From Sinorhizobium sp. 6-70 (lineage in GTDB: Bacteria; Pseudomonadota; Alphaproteobacteria; Rhizobiales; Rhizobiaceae): 37,023 nucleotides of DNA. This document shows, one piece after another, positions 1 through 7,659 of this stretch; position 1 is the first letter of the stretch, and the number at the start of each line of letters is the position of its first letter. Location: assembly GCF_030124375.1 (NCBI RefSeq), contig NZ_JASKLS010000015.1, forward strand, positions 114,493 through 151,515, written 5' to 3'. The position numbers and the translations under genes were made by a program. Below the pieces are notes generated by a model. That model saw nothing but the letters and a program-made list of their open reading frames with translations, had not been told where the DNA came from and did no database searches.

Positions 1-512
1 AGGGCGGCGTGTGCTATCTCGACGAGATCGTCGAGGCGCGCAAGGACGTCGCCGTCGTCCTGCATCCGCTCACCGACGATCGCCGCATGCTGCCCTTGGA
101 GCGCACCGGCGAGATGCTCGAGGCGCCGTCCGGTTTCATGCTGGTCGTTTCCTATAATCCCGGCTACCAGAATCTCCTCAAGAGCCTGAAGCCTAGCACC
201 CGGCAGCGGTTCGTCGCGATCGAGTTCGATTTCCTGCCGAAGGCGCAGGAAGTCGCCGTCGTCTCGGCGGAAAGCGGGCTTGCCGAGGGGCAGGTGGCGC
301 GGCTCGTCGACCTCGCCGCACGCCTGAGAGCGCTCAAGGGCCACGATCTCGAAGAGGGCGTTTCGACCCGCCTGCTCGTCTACTGCGCCAGCCTGATCGA
401 TGCCGGCATGCCGGCGAAGGAGGCTGTTCGCGCTGCCATGATCGAGCCCCTGACCGACGAGCCCGACGTCAGGGCCGCTCTGCTGGAAGTGGCCGATTCC
501 CTGATAGCCTGA
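1..512 (+). CDS. norQ: NorQ, MoxR-family AAA+ ATPase (5' truncated by window)
   Basis: C-terminal part of a CbbQ/NirQ/NorQ ATPase; the reading frame is open from base 3 and the start lies outside the window. The first visible residues form the Walker B region (GGVCYLDEIVEARKD), followed by the sensor segment around SYNPGYQN and the arginine-containing STRQRF stretch typical of CbbQ/NirQ proteins, then the CbbQ C-terminal domain. In the nor operon NorQ acts with NorD as a chaperone that matures or activates the cytochrome bc-type nitric oxide reductase NorCB, probably by inserting the non-heme iron. norD follows after only 10 bases, as in norCBQD operons. Identification is firm because of the motif set and the norD neighbour; norCB should lie just upstream of the window. 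Confidence 0.93.
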   Translation, partial: GGVCYLDEIVEARKDVAVVLHPLTDDRRMLPLERTGEMLEAPSGFMLVVSYNPGYQNLLKSLKPSTRQRFVAIEFDFLPKAQEVAVVSAESGLAEGQVARLVDLAARLRALKGHDLEEGVSTRLLVYCASLIDAGMPAKEAVRAAMIEPLTDEPDVRAALLEVADSLIA

Positions 513-522
513 GGTCTTGGCG

Positions 523-2424
523 ATGCTCGATTTCCTCGAACTGGAAGAAACGGTCGGCCGTGCCTGGCACCGCTTCATCGGCAATACGCGCACGTGGCGG
601 CGCCACCCGGAGCACGCAGTGCGGCTCGCCGATCTCCTGCCGGTGCTCGCGATCTCGTTCCGCGGGCACGGCGGCGAGAACGCAGTGCAGATCGCCCCGG
701 CACGTGGGCGCACTTCGGCCCACAGGCTCAAGTGGCGTCAGAGAGTGGGCCTCGGGGAAGAGAAGCTCACGCAGCCCGGGCGCGATCACGCATCGCTGAT
801 GCTGCCGGCGGAAATCGATCTTTTCCCGGACAAGGAGCTCAATCGCGACCTCTATTTCTGGCTTGTTGCCTATATGGCGACGATGTCGCTGGAGCCGCTG
901 GCGGAGGCCGATCTTCTCCGCCGCGACCTTACCGCACTCGCCCGTGCGGAAGCAACGGTCGCCACCGTGTTGGGCGCGTTTCCGGGCATGCGCGCGCGTT
1001 ACCGCCGGCTGGCGGCAGCCGTCCTTGCAGAACGGACCCGAGGCGCGCTGCCATCCATCGAACAGCATGTCGAAAACCGCATCCTCGGTATCCTGCGGAA
1101 GGCCGCCGGGGACCCGGACAAGAACCTGCCGGTCATCTTCCCGCATCGCGCGCCGCCGGGCTATCTGCCGATGCTGCCTCTGCCGCTTTGGCCGGATGCG
1201 CTGGCGCGCGCGGAGACGGAAACGCGGCGCGAGGACGATGAGCCGGCGCAGGGCGGGGCGGCGTCGCCCGCCGTCGAGACCGAGCGTCATGTCGCGACCC
1301 GCGAGAACCCCGAGAACCGCAAGGGCGACCGCAGCCCCTTCATTCTCAATCGCTTCGAGAAGATCCTTGCGATGGCGGAGATGGTCAATGTCGATCGGCC
1401 AGCCGACGACAGCGACGACCACGACGCGAAGGCGGCGGAAGAGCTGGACGAGATGACGCTCGGCGAACGGAAGGGGCGCCCGTCCGCACGCTTCCGGTTC
1501 GATCTGGACCTGCCGCCCGAGGCGGTCGACGTCACACCGTTGACGGCCGAACATACTTATCCGGAGTGGAACTACCGCACCGGCACCTATCTCAAGGACC
1601 ATTGCCGTGTATTGGCTTCCCCCGCTTCGGCGCTCGCCGACCGCGCCGAACTGACATCCGAGACGCAAAGCCTCATCCGTCGCGTACGGCGCCAGTTCGA
1701 GGTGCTGCGCCCGCGTCACGAGATCCTGCGCGCGCAGATCGACGGTGCCGACCTCGATCTCGACGCTGTGGTTCGCGCACGCACCGATCTTGCGGCCGGC
1801 GGCCAGGGAAGCGACCGCATTCACCTGATGAGCCGGCCGCAGGCGCACGATCTCGCCGTCACCATTCTTGTCGACGTGTCCCTCTCGACCGATTCCTGGT
1901 CGGACGATCACCGCGTGCTCGATGTCGAGAAGGAGGCGCTGACGATCCTGGCGCATGGCCTGGCCGCCTGCGGCGACAATCATTCGATCCTGACCTTCAC
2001 GTCGCGTCGGCGCGACTGGGTGAGGGTGGAAACCGTCAAGGCTTTCGATGAGCCAATGAGCGGTCTCGTCGAGGCGCGGATCGCTGCGCTCAAGCCCGGT
2101 TATTACACCCGTATCGGCGCGGCGATCCGGCACGCCTCGGCCGAACTTCGCAAGCAGCCGAACCGCAAGAAGCTGCTGCTGGTGCTGACCGACGGCAAGC
2201 CGAACGACGTCGACCACTACGAGGGACGCTTCGCGCTGGAAGACAGCCGGCGTGCCGTGTCGGAGGCGCGCCGAAGCGGGATCAGCACCTTTGCCGTCAC
2301 TGTCGACCGCGAGGCGCGTTCCTATGTGCCGACGATGTTCGGCCAGAACGGCTATGCCATGGTCGGCAACATTGCCCGCCTACCGGCCGCACTTCCCGCC
2401 ATTTATCGCGGCCTTGCCGGATAG
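523..2424 (+). CDS. norD: NorD, von Willebrand factor A domain nitric oxide reductase activation protein
   Basis: About 633 residues, the usual NorD size. A VWA domain occupies the C-terminal third: the MIDAS motif D-x-S-x-S is at about residues 451-455 (VDVSLSTDSW) and the second metal-site segment LTDGKPND is near residue 557. The N-terminal half is long and charged, with an acidic low-complexity stretch near residues 230-310. NorD partners NorQ in activating NO reductase. An in-frame TTG at 517 is possible, but ATG 523 is preferred; either lies just after the norQ stop, so the two are probably translationally coupled. No terminator is obvious before the convergent cupin gene. Confidence 0.93.
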   Translation: MLDFLELEETVGRAWHRFIGNTRTWRRHPEHAVRLADLLPVLAISFRGHGGENAVQIAPARGRTSAHRLKWRQRVGLGEEKLTQPGRDHASLMLPAEIDLFPDKELNRDLYFWLVAYMATMSLEPLAEADLLRRDLTALARAEATVATVLGAFPGMRARYRRLAAAVLAERTRGALPSIEQHVENRILGILRKAAGDPDKNLPVIFPHRAPPGYLPMLPLPLWPDALARAETETRREDDEPAQGGAASPAVETERHVATRENPENRKGDRSPFILNRFEKILAMAEMVNVDRPADDSDDHDAKAAEELDEMTLGERKGRPSARFRFDLDLPPEAVDVTPLTAEHTYPEWNYRTGTYLKDHCRVLASPASALADRAELTSETQSLIRRVRRQFEVLRPRHEILRAQIDGADLDLDAVVRARTDLAAGGQGSDRIHLMSRPQAHDLAVTILVDVSLSTDSWSDDHRVLDVEKEALTILAHGLAACGDNHSILTFTSRRRDWVRVETVKAFDEPMSGLVEARIAALKPGYYTRIGAAIRHASAELRKQPNRKKLLLVLTDGKPNDVDHYEGRFALEDSRRAVSEARRSGISTFAVTVDREARSYVPTMFGQNGYAMVGNIARLPAALPAIYRGLAG

Positions 2425-2547
2425 GGGCGACGGAGGAGCCACGGAATGGCCCGGTCCGCACCGCAGCCCAGCCCAGCCCTAACTGAGATGTGGTTTCGTG
2501 GTTGAATGTCTGTGCAACAGCCACAGGCCTTCGCCATGGACCGCACC

Positions 2548-3006
2548 TCAGTCCGGCGGCGGACCCATTATCTCGAGTCCAAACTGGTCCGCCGCGACGG
2601 TCGCGATCTCGTCCAGGTTCTCGTCTCCCAAACCGAGCTGGGCAACCACCTCGAAAAAGCGTTCAAAGCCTGCGGGTAGAATGACGGTCAGGAGGCGTCC
2701 GGAGGCAGTGCCAATATTCTTGAAGGAGTGGACCTGATGGCGGGGTAACAGTGCGATACCGCCAGGACCGATGTCGAACACGTCATCACCACGCCAGATT
2801 CGAAATGTGCCCTCGATCACATAGGAGACTTCATCCTCCCGGCTATGGCGGTGCAGCGGTGCAGCCACGCCTGGTGGTACGATCTCCTCGATCACGGACG
2901 CGTCGAGCCCGCCGGCTGGATCGCGACGAATGATAACTGTCTCGGCGAACACCTCGAGTGCGCAGTCCGCTTGCCCTCGGGGTGCATTGCTCCCCGGTTC
3001 TGCCAT
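2548..3006 (-). CDS. Small cupin-domain protein
   Basis: 152 residues with a single conserved beta-barrel cupin (cupin_2 type). The metal-binding motif 1 is seen as PLHRHSREDEVSYVIEGTFRI (His, His, Glu) and motif 2 as ALLPRHQVHSFKN (His), the arrangement found in small mononuclear metal cupins and quercetinase-like proteins. There is no signal peptide, so it is probably cytoplasmic. It converges on norD and is followed upstream by 246 bp without a gene. The substrate cannot be read from sequence. Placement between norD and hemN suggests, but does not prove, a link to the denitrification locus; no NnrR-type box was found in front of it. Confidence 0.75.
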   Translation of the reverse strand: MAEPGSNAPRGQADCALEVFAETVIIRRDPAGGLDASVIEEIVPPGVAAPLHRHSREDEVSYVIEGTFRIWRGDDVFDIGPGGIALLPRHQVHSFKNIGTASGRLLTVILPAGFERFFEVVAQLGLGDENLDEIATVAADQFGLEIMGPPPD

Positions 3007-3204
3007 CCCGCTCCTCCATGACTGGCCGTGAGGTCTCGCCTGTCAGGCCGCGGCGCGGATGAAGACCCACATTTTATTGAGACCCTGGGGTGAGGCAAAC
3101 GCATTTTTCCACTACTTCAGATTTCTTGAGCAAGACAAACACCCTCAGCCTTTGCGCCGCAGCGGTTCGTCAGGAAATCAACGTAAGATCCACATTTGGT
3201 GAAG

Positions 3205-3233
3205 GGCCGGGGTTCGCACCGGCCTCTTCTTTT
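3205..3233. terminator. Hairpin downstream of hemN
   Basis: GGCCGG at 3205-3210 pairs with CCGGCC at 3219-3224 across an 8-nt loop. On the plus strand it is followed by a pyrimidine run TCTTCTTTT. It lies about 20-30 nt past the hemN stop codon (hemN is on the minus strand), so it probably ends hemN transcription, although the T-rich side faces the other direction. Confidence 0.5.
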
Positions 3234-3252
3234 GCTGCCGCGAACGTTCTCT

Positions 3253-4605
3253 TTACGCTGCCTTGCTGTGCGTCCTTTGCGACTGCTCGAGATAGGCGTC
3301 AAAGGCGGCGGCGACGGCGCGGACGACGAAGCGGTGATCCTGCCGCACCTGAATGACGCCGTCGGCAACGTCCAGCACGCCGTCGTCGGCGAGCACCGCG
3401 AGCTTGGCGTTCTGGTCGATAAGCGGACGAGCGTCGAAACCGTGCGCCGCGGCGATTGCAGCGACATCGGCGCTGAAGTCGCACATCAGCCTTTCGATGA
3501 CCTCGCCCCGCATGCGGTCTTCGCCGGTCAGGCGATATCCCTTTGCCGTCGCCAGGCGGCCGGACGCGATGTGGCGGGCGTAGAGGCCGGGCGCCACTTC
3601 GTTCTGCGCATAGCCTTCCTGTGAACGGCCGATGGCGGACGCGCCGAAACCGATGAGCGTTTCGCAATTGTCGGTCGTGTAGCCCTGAAAATTGCGCCGC
3701 AGCTTTCCGGTGTCCTGGGCTTTTACGAGGTCGTCGTGCGGCAGGGCGAAGTGATCGAGGCCGATCTGCCGGTAGCCCGCGGCGACGAGGGTTTCGCTTA
3801 TGGCCATCGCCTGGGCATTGCGGGCAGCACCGTCCGGCAGGGCGTTCTCGTCGATCATGCGCTGATGCTTCTTGAAGGAGGGGATGTGCGCATAGCCGAA
3901 GACGGCAAAGCGCTCCGGCCGCATCGCCAGGGCCGCCTTCGCGGTTGCGATACAGGAGTCGACGGTTTGATGCGGCAGGCCGTAGATCAGGTCGAAATTG
4001 ATGCTCTCGACGCCGGACCGGCGCAGATGGTGTACGGCGTCCGCCGTCTGTGCCTCGCTCTGGATGCGGTTGATGGCTTTCTGGACGACCGGATCGAAGC
4101 TCTGCACGCCGAGACTGGCGCGGGTGACGCCGCCGGCGCCAAGCGCTTCCGCCATCTCGACCGTCAGTCGGCGGGGATCGATCTCGACCGCGATGCCGGT
4201 CGATCCGTCGAAGGAGAATTGCTCGCGCAACAGATTGATCAGGGCGAGGAATTCCTCCGGCTCGATGATCGTCGGCGTGCCGCCGCCGAAATGCACTTCG
4301 CCGATCGGAAGCGGCTGGCGCGTGCGGGCTGCCACCATCCGGATCTCGTCCTTCAAGACCGCGAGATAGTCGAGGATCGGCTCGTCCTGCCGGGTGATCG
4401 TCGTGTGACATCCGCAATACCAGCACATCGAACGGCAGAAGGGGATGTGCAGATAGATCGATACGTCTTGTTCGCGCGGTATCGCCGCCAACCATTCGGA
4501 ATAGGTTTCGTGATCGATCGTGTCCGCAAAACGTGGCGCGGTCGGATAGCTTGTGTAACGCGGCAGGCGCATTTCGCCGTACTTCTGCAGGATTGAGGCG
4601 TGCAT
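3253..4605 (-). CDS. hemN: Oxygen-independent coproporphyrinogen III oxidase (radical SAM)
   Basis: 450 residues from ATG 4605. The enzyme makes protoporphyrinogen IX precursors without oxygen, supplying heme for nitrite/NO reductases and cytochromes under microoxic or anoxic conditions. The radical-SAM cluster motif is C57-x3-C61-x2-C64 (CRSMCWYC) followed by G-C66, and the GGGTPT SAM-binding segment follows. HemN-type C-terminal sequence is present, so this is true HemN rather than HemW. A longer frame opens at 4635, but the start at 4605 has an AGGAA ribosome site five bases upstream and fits the promoter: an NnrR/FNR-type box centred at 4676.5 predicts transcription from about 4635, downstream of or at the longer start. 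Regulation by NnrR or FixK under low oxygen/NO is therefore likely. Confidence 0.95.
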   Translation of the reverse strand: MHASILQKYGEMRLPRYTSYPTAPRFADTIDHETYSEWLAAIPREQDVSIYLHIPFCRSMCWYCGCHTTITRQDEPILDYLAVLKDEIRMVAARTRQPLPIGEVHFGGGTPTIIEPEEFLALINLLREQFSFDGSTGIAVEIDPRRLTVEMAEALGAGGVTRASLGVQSFDPVVQKAINRIQSEAQTADAVHHLRRSGVESINFDLIYGLPHQTVDSCIATAKAALAMRPERFAVFGYAHIPSFKKHQRMIDENALPDGAARNAQAMAISETLVAAGYRQIGLDHFALPHDDLVKAQDTGKLRRNFQGYTTDNCETLIGFGASAIGRSQEGYAQNEVAPGLYARHIASGRLATAKGYRLTGEDRMRGEVIERLMCDFSADVAAIAAAHGFDARPLIDQNAKLAVLADDGVLDVADGVIQVRQDHRFVVRAVAAAFDAYLEQSQRTHSKAA

Positions 4606-4669
4606 GGCGGTTCCTATGGTCATGTGGGAATTCATGACCCGACCCTAGGGTGCGATGCCGGACCGTTCT

Positions 4670-4683
4670 TTGCGAAATGCCAA
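4670..4683 (-). promoter_or_regulatory. NnrR/FNR-type box of hemN
   Basis: TTGCGAAATGCCAA fits TTG-N8-CAA with a TTGCG half site, the pattern bound by NnrR/FixK/FNR-family activators. With class II spacing (-41.5) transcription starts near 4635 on the minus strand, and the matching -10 hexamer position reads TAGGGT. The leader to ATG 4605 would be about 30 nt. Confidence 0.7.
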
Positions 4684-4686
4684 GTA

Positions 4687-4758
4687 CTGCATGTTTCCTA
4701 AGATCGTCGCCGATTTAAGAAACATCCAGCGATCCTAAGACGCGCGACGCTGCAGTAG
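4687..4758 (+). repeat. RIME/ABC-type mosaic repeat, internally deleted copy
   Basis: Begins with the CTGCATGTTTCC arm of module 1 and its TCGTCGCCGA centre, and ends with the ACGCGCGACGCTGCAGTAG arm of module 2. The segment that normally joins the two modules (AATTCAAAGTG plus the left arm of module 2) is missing. It lies exactly between the two NnrR-type boxes of the divergent hemN and DUF2249 genes. Confidence 0.75.
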
Positions 4759-4783
4759 GCGCGTTGCTCAATCCGGAATTTGT

Positions 4784-4797
4784 TTGCGCTTCGACAA
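4784..4797 (+). promoter_or_regulatory. NnrR/FNR-type box of the DUF2249 operon
   Basis: TTGCGCTTCGACAA fits TTG-N8-CAA. Class II spacing predicts a start near 4832, with TAGTTT at the -10 position (4820-4825) and a leader of about 41 nt to ATG 4873. Confidence 0.65.
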
Positions 4798-4872
4798 AAT
4801 GCAGCGTTGCCGCCCCGACTAGTTTTCTCAAATCCGGGGCGATCACGCCGCCTTGCCCCTGAGAAGCGAACA

Positions 4873-5181
4873 ATGTCGGCGGCGGCGAACGGATCCCTCA
4901 TGACAACTGCAGAAACGGAATCAAAGCCCTTCATCGACGTCCGGACCATTCCGCCGGTGGAGCGTCATCCGAAAATTTTCGGCATGCTGAATGCTCTCGC
5001 TGCGGGTGGTTCCCTCATCCTCATCAATGACCACGACCCGCGACCGCTCCACTACCAGCTCGAAGCGCGACATCCCGGCGAATTCTTCTGGGAGTATCTG
5101 GAACAGGGGCCCGACGTATGGCGCGTCGAAATCGGGCGCCACGAGGCTTCCGGCTGCGACTGCTGCTGCGGTGGACATTGA
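4873..5181 (+). CDS. DUF2249 domain protein with Cys-rich tail
   Basis: 102 residues from ATG 4873 (GAGAAG ribosome site six bases upstream; ATG 4900 is an alternative). The DUF2249 signature is complete: LDVR-like FIDVRTIPPVERHPKIFG, ILINDHDPRPLHYQLE, FFWEYLEQGPDVWRVEI. The protein ends in a CDCCCGGH cluster of cysteines that could bind metal. DUF2249 proteins are common in denitrification and NO-detoxification clusters, but their biochemical role is not established. It is the first gene of a probable operon with the 12-TM, second DUF2249 and DUF59 genes, and has its own NnrR-type box, so expression during denitrification is expected. Confidence 0.85.
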   Translation: MSAAANGSLMTTAETESKPFIDVRTIPPVERHPKIFGMLNALAAGGSLILINDHDPRPLHYQLEARHPGEFFWEYLEQGPDVWRVEIGRHEASGCDCCCGGH

Positions 5182-5234
5182 GCGGCGGCCGCTTTCCACG
5201 CCTGCCTATCAGAGCCGGTCACGTGACCTCGCCA

Positions 5235-5327
5235 CTGCATGTTCTTAAATCGTAGCCGGTTCAAGGATAAAGACATGCAGCAATTCAAGATGCTGCGTCC
5301 TTTGTGCGTCTGATCTGGCGCGGCGCC
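5235..5327 (+). repeat. RIME/ABC-type mosaic repeat, decayed copy
   Basis: Module 1 (CTGCATGTTCTTAAATCG to ACATGCAG) is followed by CAATTCAAGATG and a decayed module 2. The copy lies between the DUF2249 gene and the 12-TM gene of the same putative operon, so it would be part of the transcript and could fold as two hairpins. Confidence 0.8.
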
Positions 5328-5364
5328 TCGGGTTCGCGTGATCCGGTCAACCAGGTGAATCGAG

Positions 5365-6729
5365 ATGTTCGGGGCCACGCTTTCTCGCTGGACCATGTCC
5401 TATTTCGCTGCCGCGCTCGCCTTTCTCCTGATCGGCGAGACGATGATGGTCCTTGGCTACGGATATCCCGCCGCCGCCATGGAGGCGCCCGAAACCCTGG
5501 CGCTGGTTCACACGATCGCGCTTGGCTGGTTGAGCCTGCTGATGGCCGGTGCGCTGCTGCAATTCGTGCCGGTCCTTGTCGGCCGGCCGCTTTGCTGCAC
5601 CCATCTCGCCCTTCCTGCGCTCGTGCTTCTCGTAGCCGGCATCGCCGGTCTGGTCGTCGGTTTCGTCGGTCTTTCCGGCAGTGTCGATCTGCCGCCGATC
5701 GCGCTGCCGGTGGCGGCGGTTCTGACGATAGCCGGCTTTGCCTTAATCGGGTTCGTCTTCGCGGTGACGTTATGGCGCGCGCGGCCGCTGCCGCTCACCG
5801 CGCGGTTCGTCGTCATCGGCCTCGGCGCGCTGGTCGTAACAGTGCTGCTCGGCGGAACCTATGCCTTCGTCCTCGGCGGCGTGGCGGGAGCCGATGCTGC
5901 GATCGCCCTCACATTGGAAGGGGTCTCGCTGCATGCCGTACTCGGCCTTGGCGGCTGGCTGACCTTTACAACAATGGGCGTCAGCTATCGTCTCCTGACC
6001 ATGTTCATGCTTTCGCCGGATGGGGAGCGCCGCAGCAGCAGGATCGTCTGGCTGTCCGGCAGCGGTGCGCTTGGCCTGGTAGCCGGCGTCGTTCCGCTTA
6101 TTCTGGCGGGCTCGATCGGCCGTTTTGCTTTGTTGCTCCTTGCGGCCTTTCTTGGCGTGCTTGCGGTCGTGGTCTATGCCAGTGACATCTTCCGGATCTA
6201 CCGGGAGCGAAGGAGGCGGGAAATCGAGCTCAACATCCGCGCGAGCATCGGTGCCTTTGGCGCGCTTGCAGCCGCCACGGTGCTTTTCGTGGGACTGATC
6301 GTGACTGGCCGCATCGAACAGGGTATCGGTTCGCTCGTTTATCTTGTCGCTTTCGGCTGGCTGACGGGCATGGGCCTTGCGCAACTTTACAAGATCATTC
6401 CTTTCATGACCTGGCTCGAATGCTATGGTCCGGCGCTCGGCCGCACCCCGACGCCGCGCGTCCAGGATCTGGTCGTCGAAAGGCGGGCGCTCGGCTGGTT
6501 TCGCGCGTTCTACGCATCGATGCTTGTCGCGACCCTCAGTCTCTCGGTCGGTGCGGAGCCGCTTTTCCGGCTTGCCAGCCTTTGCCAATTGGTCGCAATC
6601 TTGGTGCTTGTCCTTGAGTTTACCCGGGCGCGCCGGCTCTCGAACGTACCAGTCAGCCTCCGCTTGCCGACAGGTGCTCAACGTCCGCACCTCTTCCTGC
6701 CATCCTTCCAGTTATGGAGACAACCATGA
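5365..6729 (+). CDS. Polytopic (about 12 TM) membrane protein, NnrS / heme-copper oxidase subunit I-like
   Basis: 454 residues and almost entirely hydrophobic, with about twelve predicted membrane helices and no catalytic soluble domain. Candidate heme- or metal-liganding histidines occur in helix segments LVHTIALGWLSLLMAG (near residue 49) and SLHAVLGLGGW, each with the H-x(5)-GW pattern seen in NnrS-like and heme-copper oxidase I-like proteins, and a YKIIPFMTW segment occurs near the C-terminus. It lacks the WHAHEM motif of the true NnrS encoded at 9668-10888, so it is a separate family member. The stop codon overlaps the next start as ATGA. A role in NO tolerance or metal/heme handling during denitrification is inferred from context only. 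Confidence 0.65.
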   Translation: MFGATLSRWTMSYFAAALAFLLIGETMMVLGYGYPAAAMEAPETLALVHTIALGWLSLLMAGALLQFVPVLVGRPLCCTHLALPALVLLVAGIAGLVVGFVGLSGSVDLPPIALPVAAVLTIAGFALIGFVFAVTLWRARPLPLTARFVVIGLGALVVTVLLGGTYAFVLGGVAGADAAIALTLEGVSLHAVLGLGGWLTFTTMGVSYRLLTMFMLSPDGERRSSRIVWLSGSGALGLVAGVVPLILAGSIGRFALLLLAAFLGVLAVVVYASDIFRIYRERRRREIELNIRASIGAFGALAAATVLFVGLIVTGRIEQGIGSLVYLVAFGWLTGMGLAQLYKIIPFMTWLECYGPALGRTPTPRVQDLVVERRALGWFRAFYASMLVATLSLSVGAEPLFRLASLCQLVAILVLVLEFTRARRLSNVPVSLRLPTGAQRPHLFLPSFQLWRQP

Positions 6730-7256
6730 CCATAGAACCCCATGAACTCGACGTCCGGCCGATATTGCGCGGCGGCGGCGATCCCTTTCAGGTGATCATG
6801 AACGCCGCCGACAACCTCGTCCCCGGGCAGGCCCTGAGACTCATCGCCTCGTTCCGGCCGGTGCCGCTCTTCAGCGTCATGGCCGGGCGCGGGTTTTCCC
6901 ACCAGGAGGAGGCCCTCGGAAACGGCGACTGGGCCGTGCTGTTCACACCGCAAGAGCAGGTCGACGACATTCGCGTGTCGGGCGGGGACATGAACCTGGA
7001 CGGATGGCCGGATCCGACACGCCAGCTCGACCTGACCGATCTCGATCCACCCGAGCCGATGGTGCGCATCCTCGCCGCGCTCGAGAAGATGGAAGTCGGC
7101 GAAGTGCTCTTTGCCTTGCTCGCGCGGGAGCCGCTGTTTCTCTACCCCGAACTCGCCAAACGCGGCCATCGCTGGGCCGGGAACTTCGATGTGACCGGCG
7201 AGGTCTATCGCATCCTCATTCGGGTCGGAAAGCCGGATCATCATGTCGGCGCCTGA
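6726..7256 (+). CDS. Tandem DUF2249 domain protein
   Basis: 176 residues from ATG 6726, preceded by GGAG at 6716-6719 and overlapping the previous stop codon as ATGA; an ATG at 6714 lacks this site. Two DUF2249-like units are seen: residues about 7-70 (ELDVRPILRGGGDPFQVIM, ALRLIASFRPVPLF) and about 105-172 (PEPMVRILAALEKMEVGEVLF, REPLFLYPELAKRGHRW, VYRILIRVGKP). It is probably cytoplasmic. The translational coupling on both sides (14-bp overlap with the DUF59 gene) implies that the three products act in one process. Function is unknown; handling of metals, flavins or NO-damaged cofactors is a guess. Confidence 0.8.
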   Translation: MTIEPHELDVRPILRGGGDPFQVIMNAADNLVPGQALRLIASFRPVPLFSVMAGRGFSHQEEALGNGDWAVLFTPQEQVDDIRVSGGDMNLDGWPDPTRQLDLTDLDPPEPMVRILAALEKMEVGEVLFALLAREPLFLYPELAKRGHRWAGNFDVTGEVYRILIRVGKPDHHVGA

Positions 7257-7557
7257 TACCGAGGAACTGGTCGAACGCATCCGCGAGGCGCTGCGGATCG
7301 TCATCGATCCGGAACTGGGATCGAACGTCGTCGACCTCGGTCTGATCTATGACATCGAGGTGCTGGAGGGCGGCGTCGCGCGCGTCACCATGACGACCAC
7401 CGTGAAGGGCTGCCCGGCGACGACCTTTCTCAAGGAGGCGGTGCAGAACTGCGTCTGGTATGTCCCCGGCGTCGAATATGCCGAGGTGCGGCTGACCTAC
7501 GAGCCGCCATGGACGCCGGACAGGATGGCTACGGCTGTGGAGCCATACGGGCGATGA
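7243..7557 (+). CDS. DUF59/MIP18 family protein (SufT/PaaD-like)
   Basis: 104 residues covering a whole DUF59 domain: the N-terminal IREALRIVIDPELGSNVVDLGLIYDIEV with its DPE and DLGL motifs, then TMTTTVKGCPATTFLKEAV with the conserved cysteine near residue 65, and the YVPGVEYAEVRLTYEPPW end. Family members (SufT, PaaD, MIP18) help to assemble or deliver Fe-S clusters. It starts inside the 3' end of the tandem DUF2249 gene. In this operon it is a plausible Fe-S maturation or repair factor used when NO damages clusters, which is inference from context. Confidence 0.88.
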   Translation: MSAPDTEELVERIREALRIVIDPELGSNVVDLGLIYDIEVLEGGVARVTMTTTVKGCPATTFLKEAVQNCVWYVPGVEYAEVRLTYEPPWTPDRMATAVEPYGR

Positions 7558-7569
7558 GAGGCGGCGTGG

Positions 7570-7628
7570 CTACGGCGCCGCGCGTCTTATCAGATGCACA
7601 AGGACGCTGCAGTACTTTGAAATGCTGC
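7570..7628 (-). repeat. RIME/ABC-type repeat fragment (module 2), inverted
   Basis: Reads CTACGGCGCCGCGCGTCTTATC and on to GGACGCTGCAG, ACTTTGAAATGCTGC, which is module 2 plus joining segment on the minus strand. Module 1 is absent. It sits between the convergent DUF59 and protease genes and may act as a bidirectional terminator. Confidence 0.75.
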
Positions 7629-7659
7629 TGCCAGCGCTTCATCGAGCGGGGTGAGCCGC

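Noticed and set aside
469..2217. Long open frame on the minus strand opposite norD
   Set aside because: It mirrors norD codons, is rich in Arg/His/Asp as GC-rich antisense frames are, has no domain, and no promoter or ribosome site; norD itself is clear.
2510..2526. CTGTG / CACAG hairpin between norD and the cupin gene as a terminator
   Set aside because: Only five base pairs with a 7-nt loop and no T tract; too weak to call.
3129..3142. TTGAGCAAGACAA as an FNR-type box for the cupin gene
   Set aside because: The spacing is N7, not N8, and the half sites do not match.
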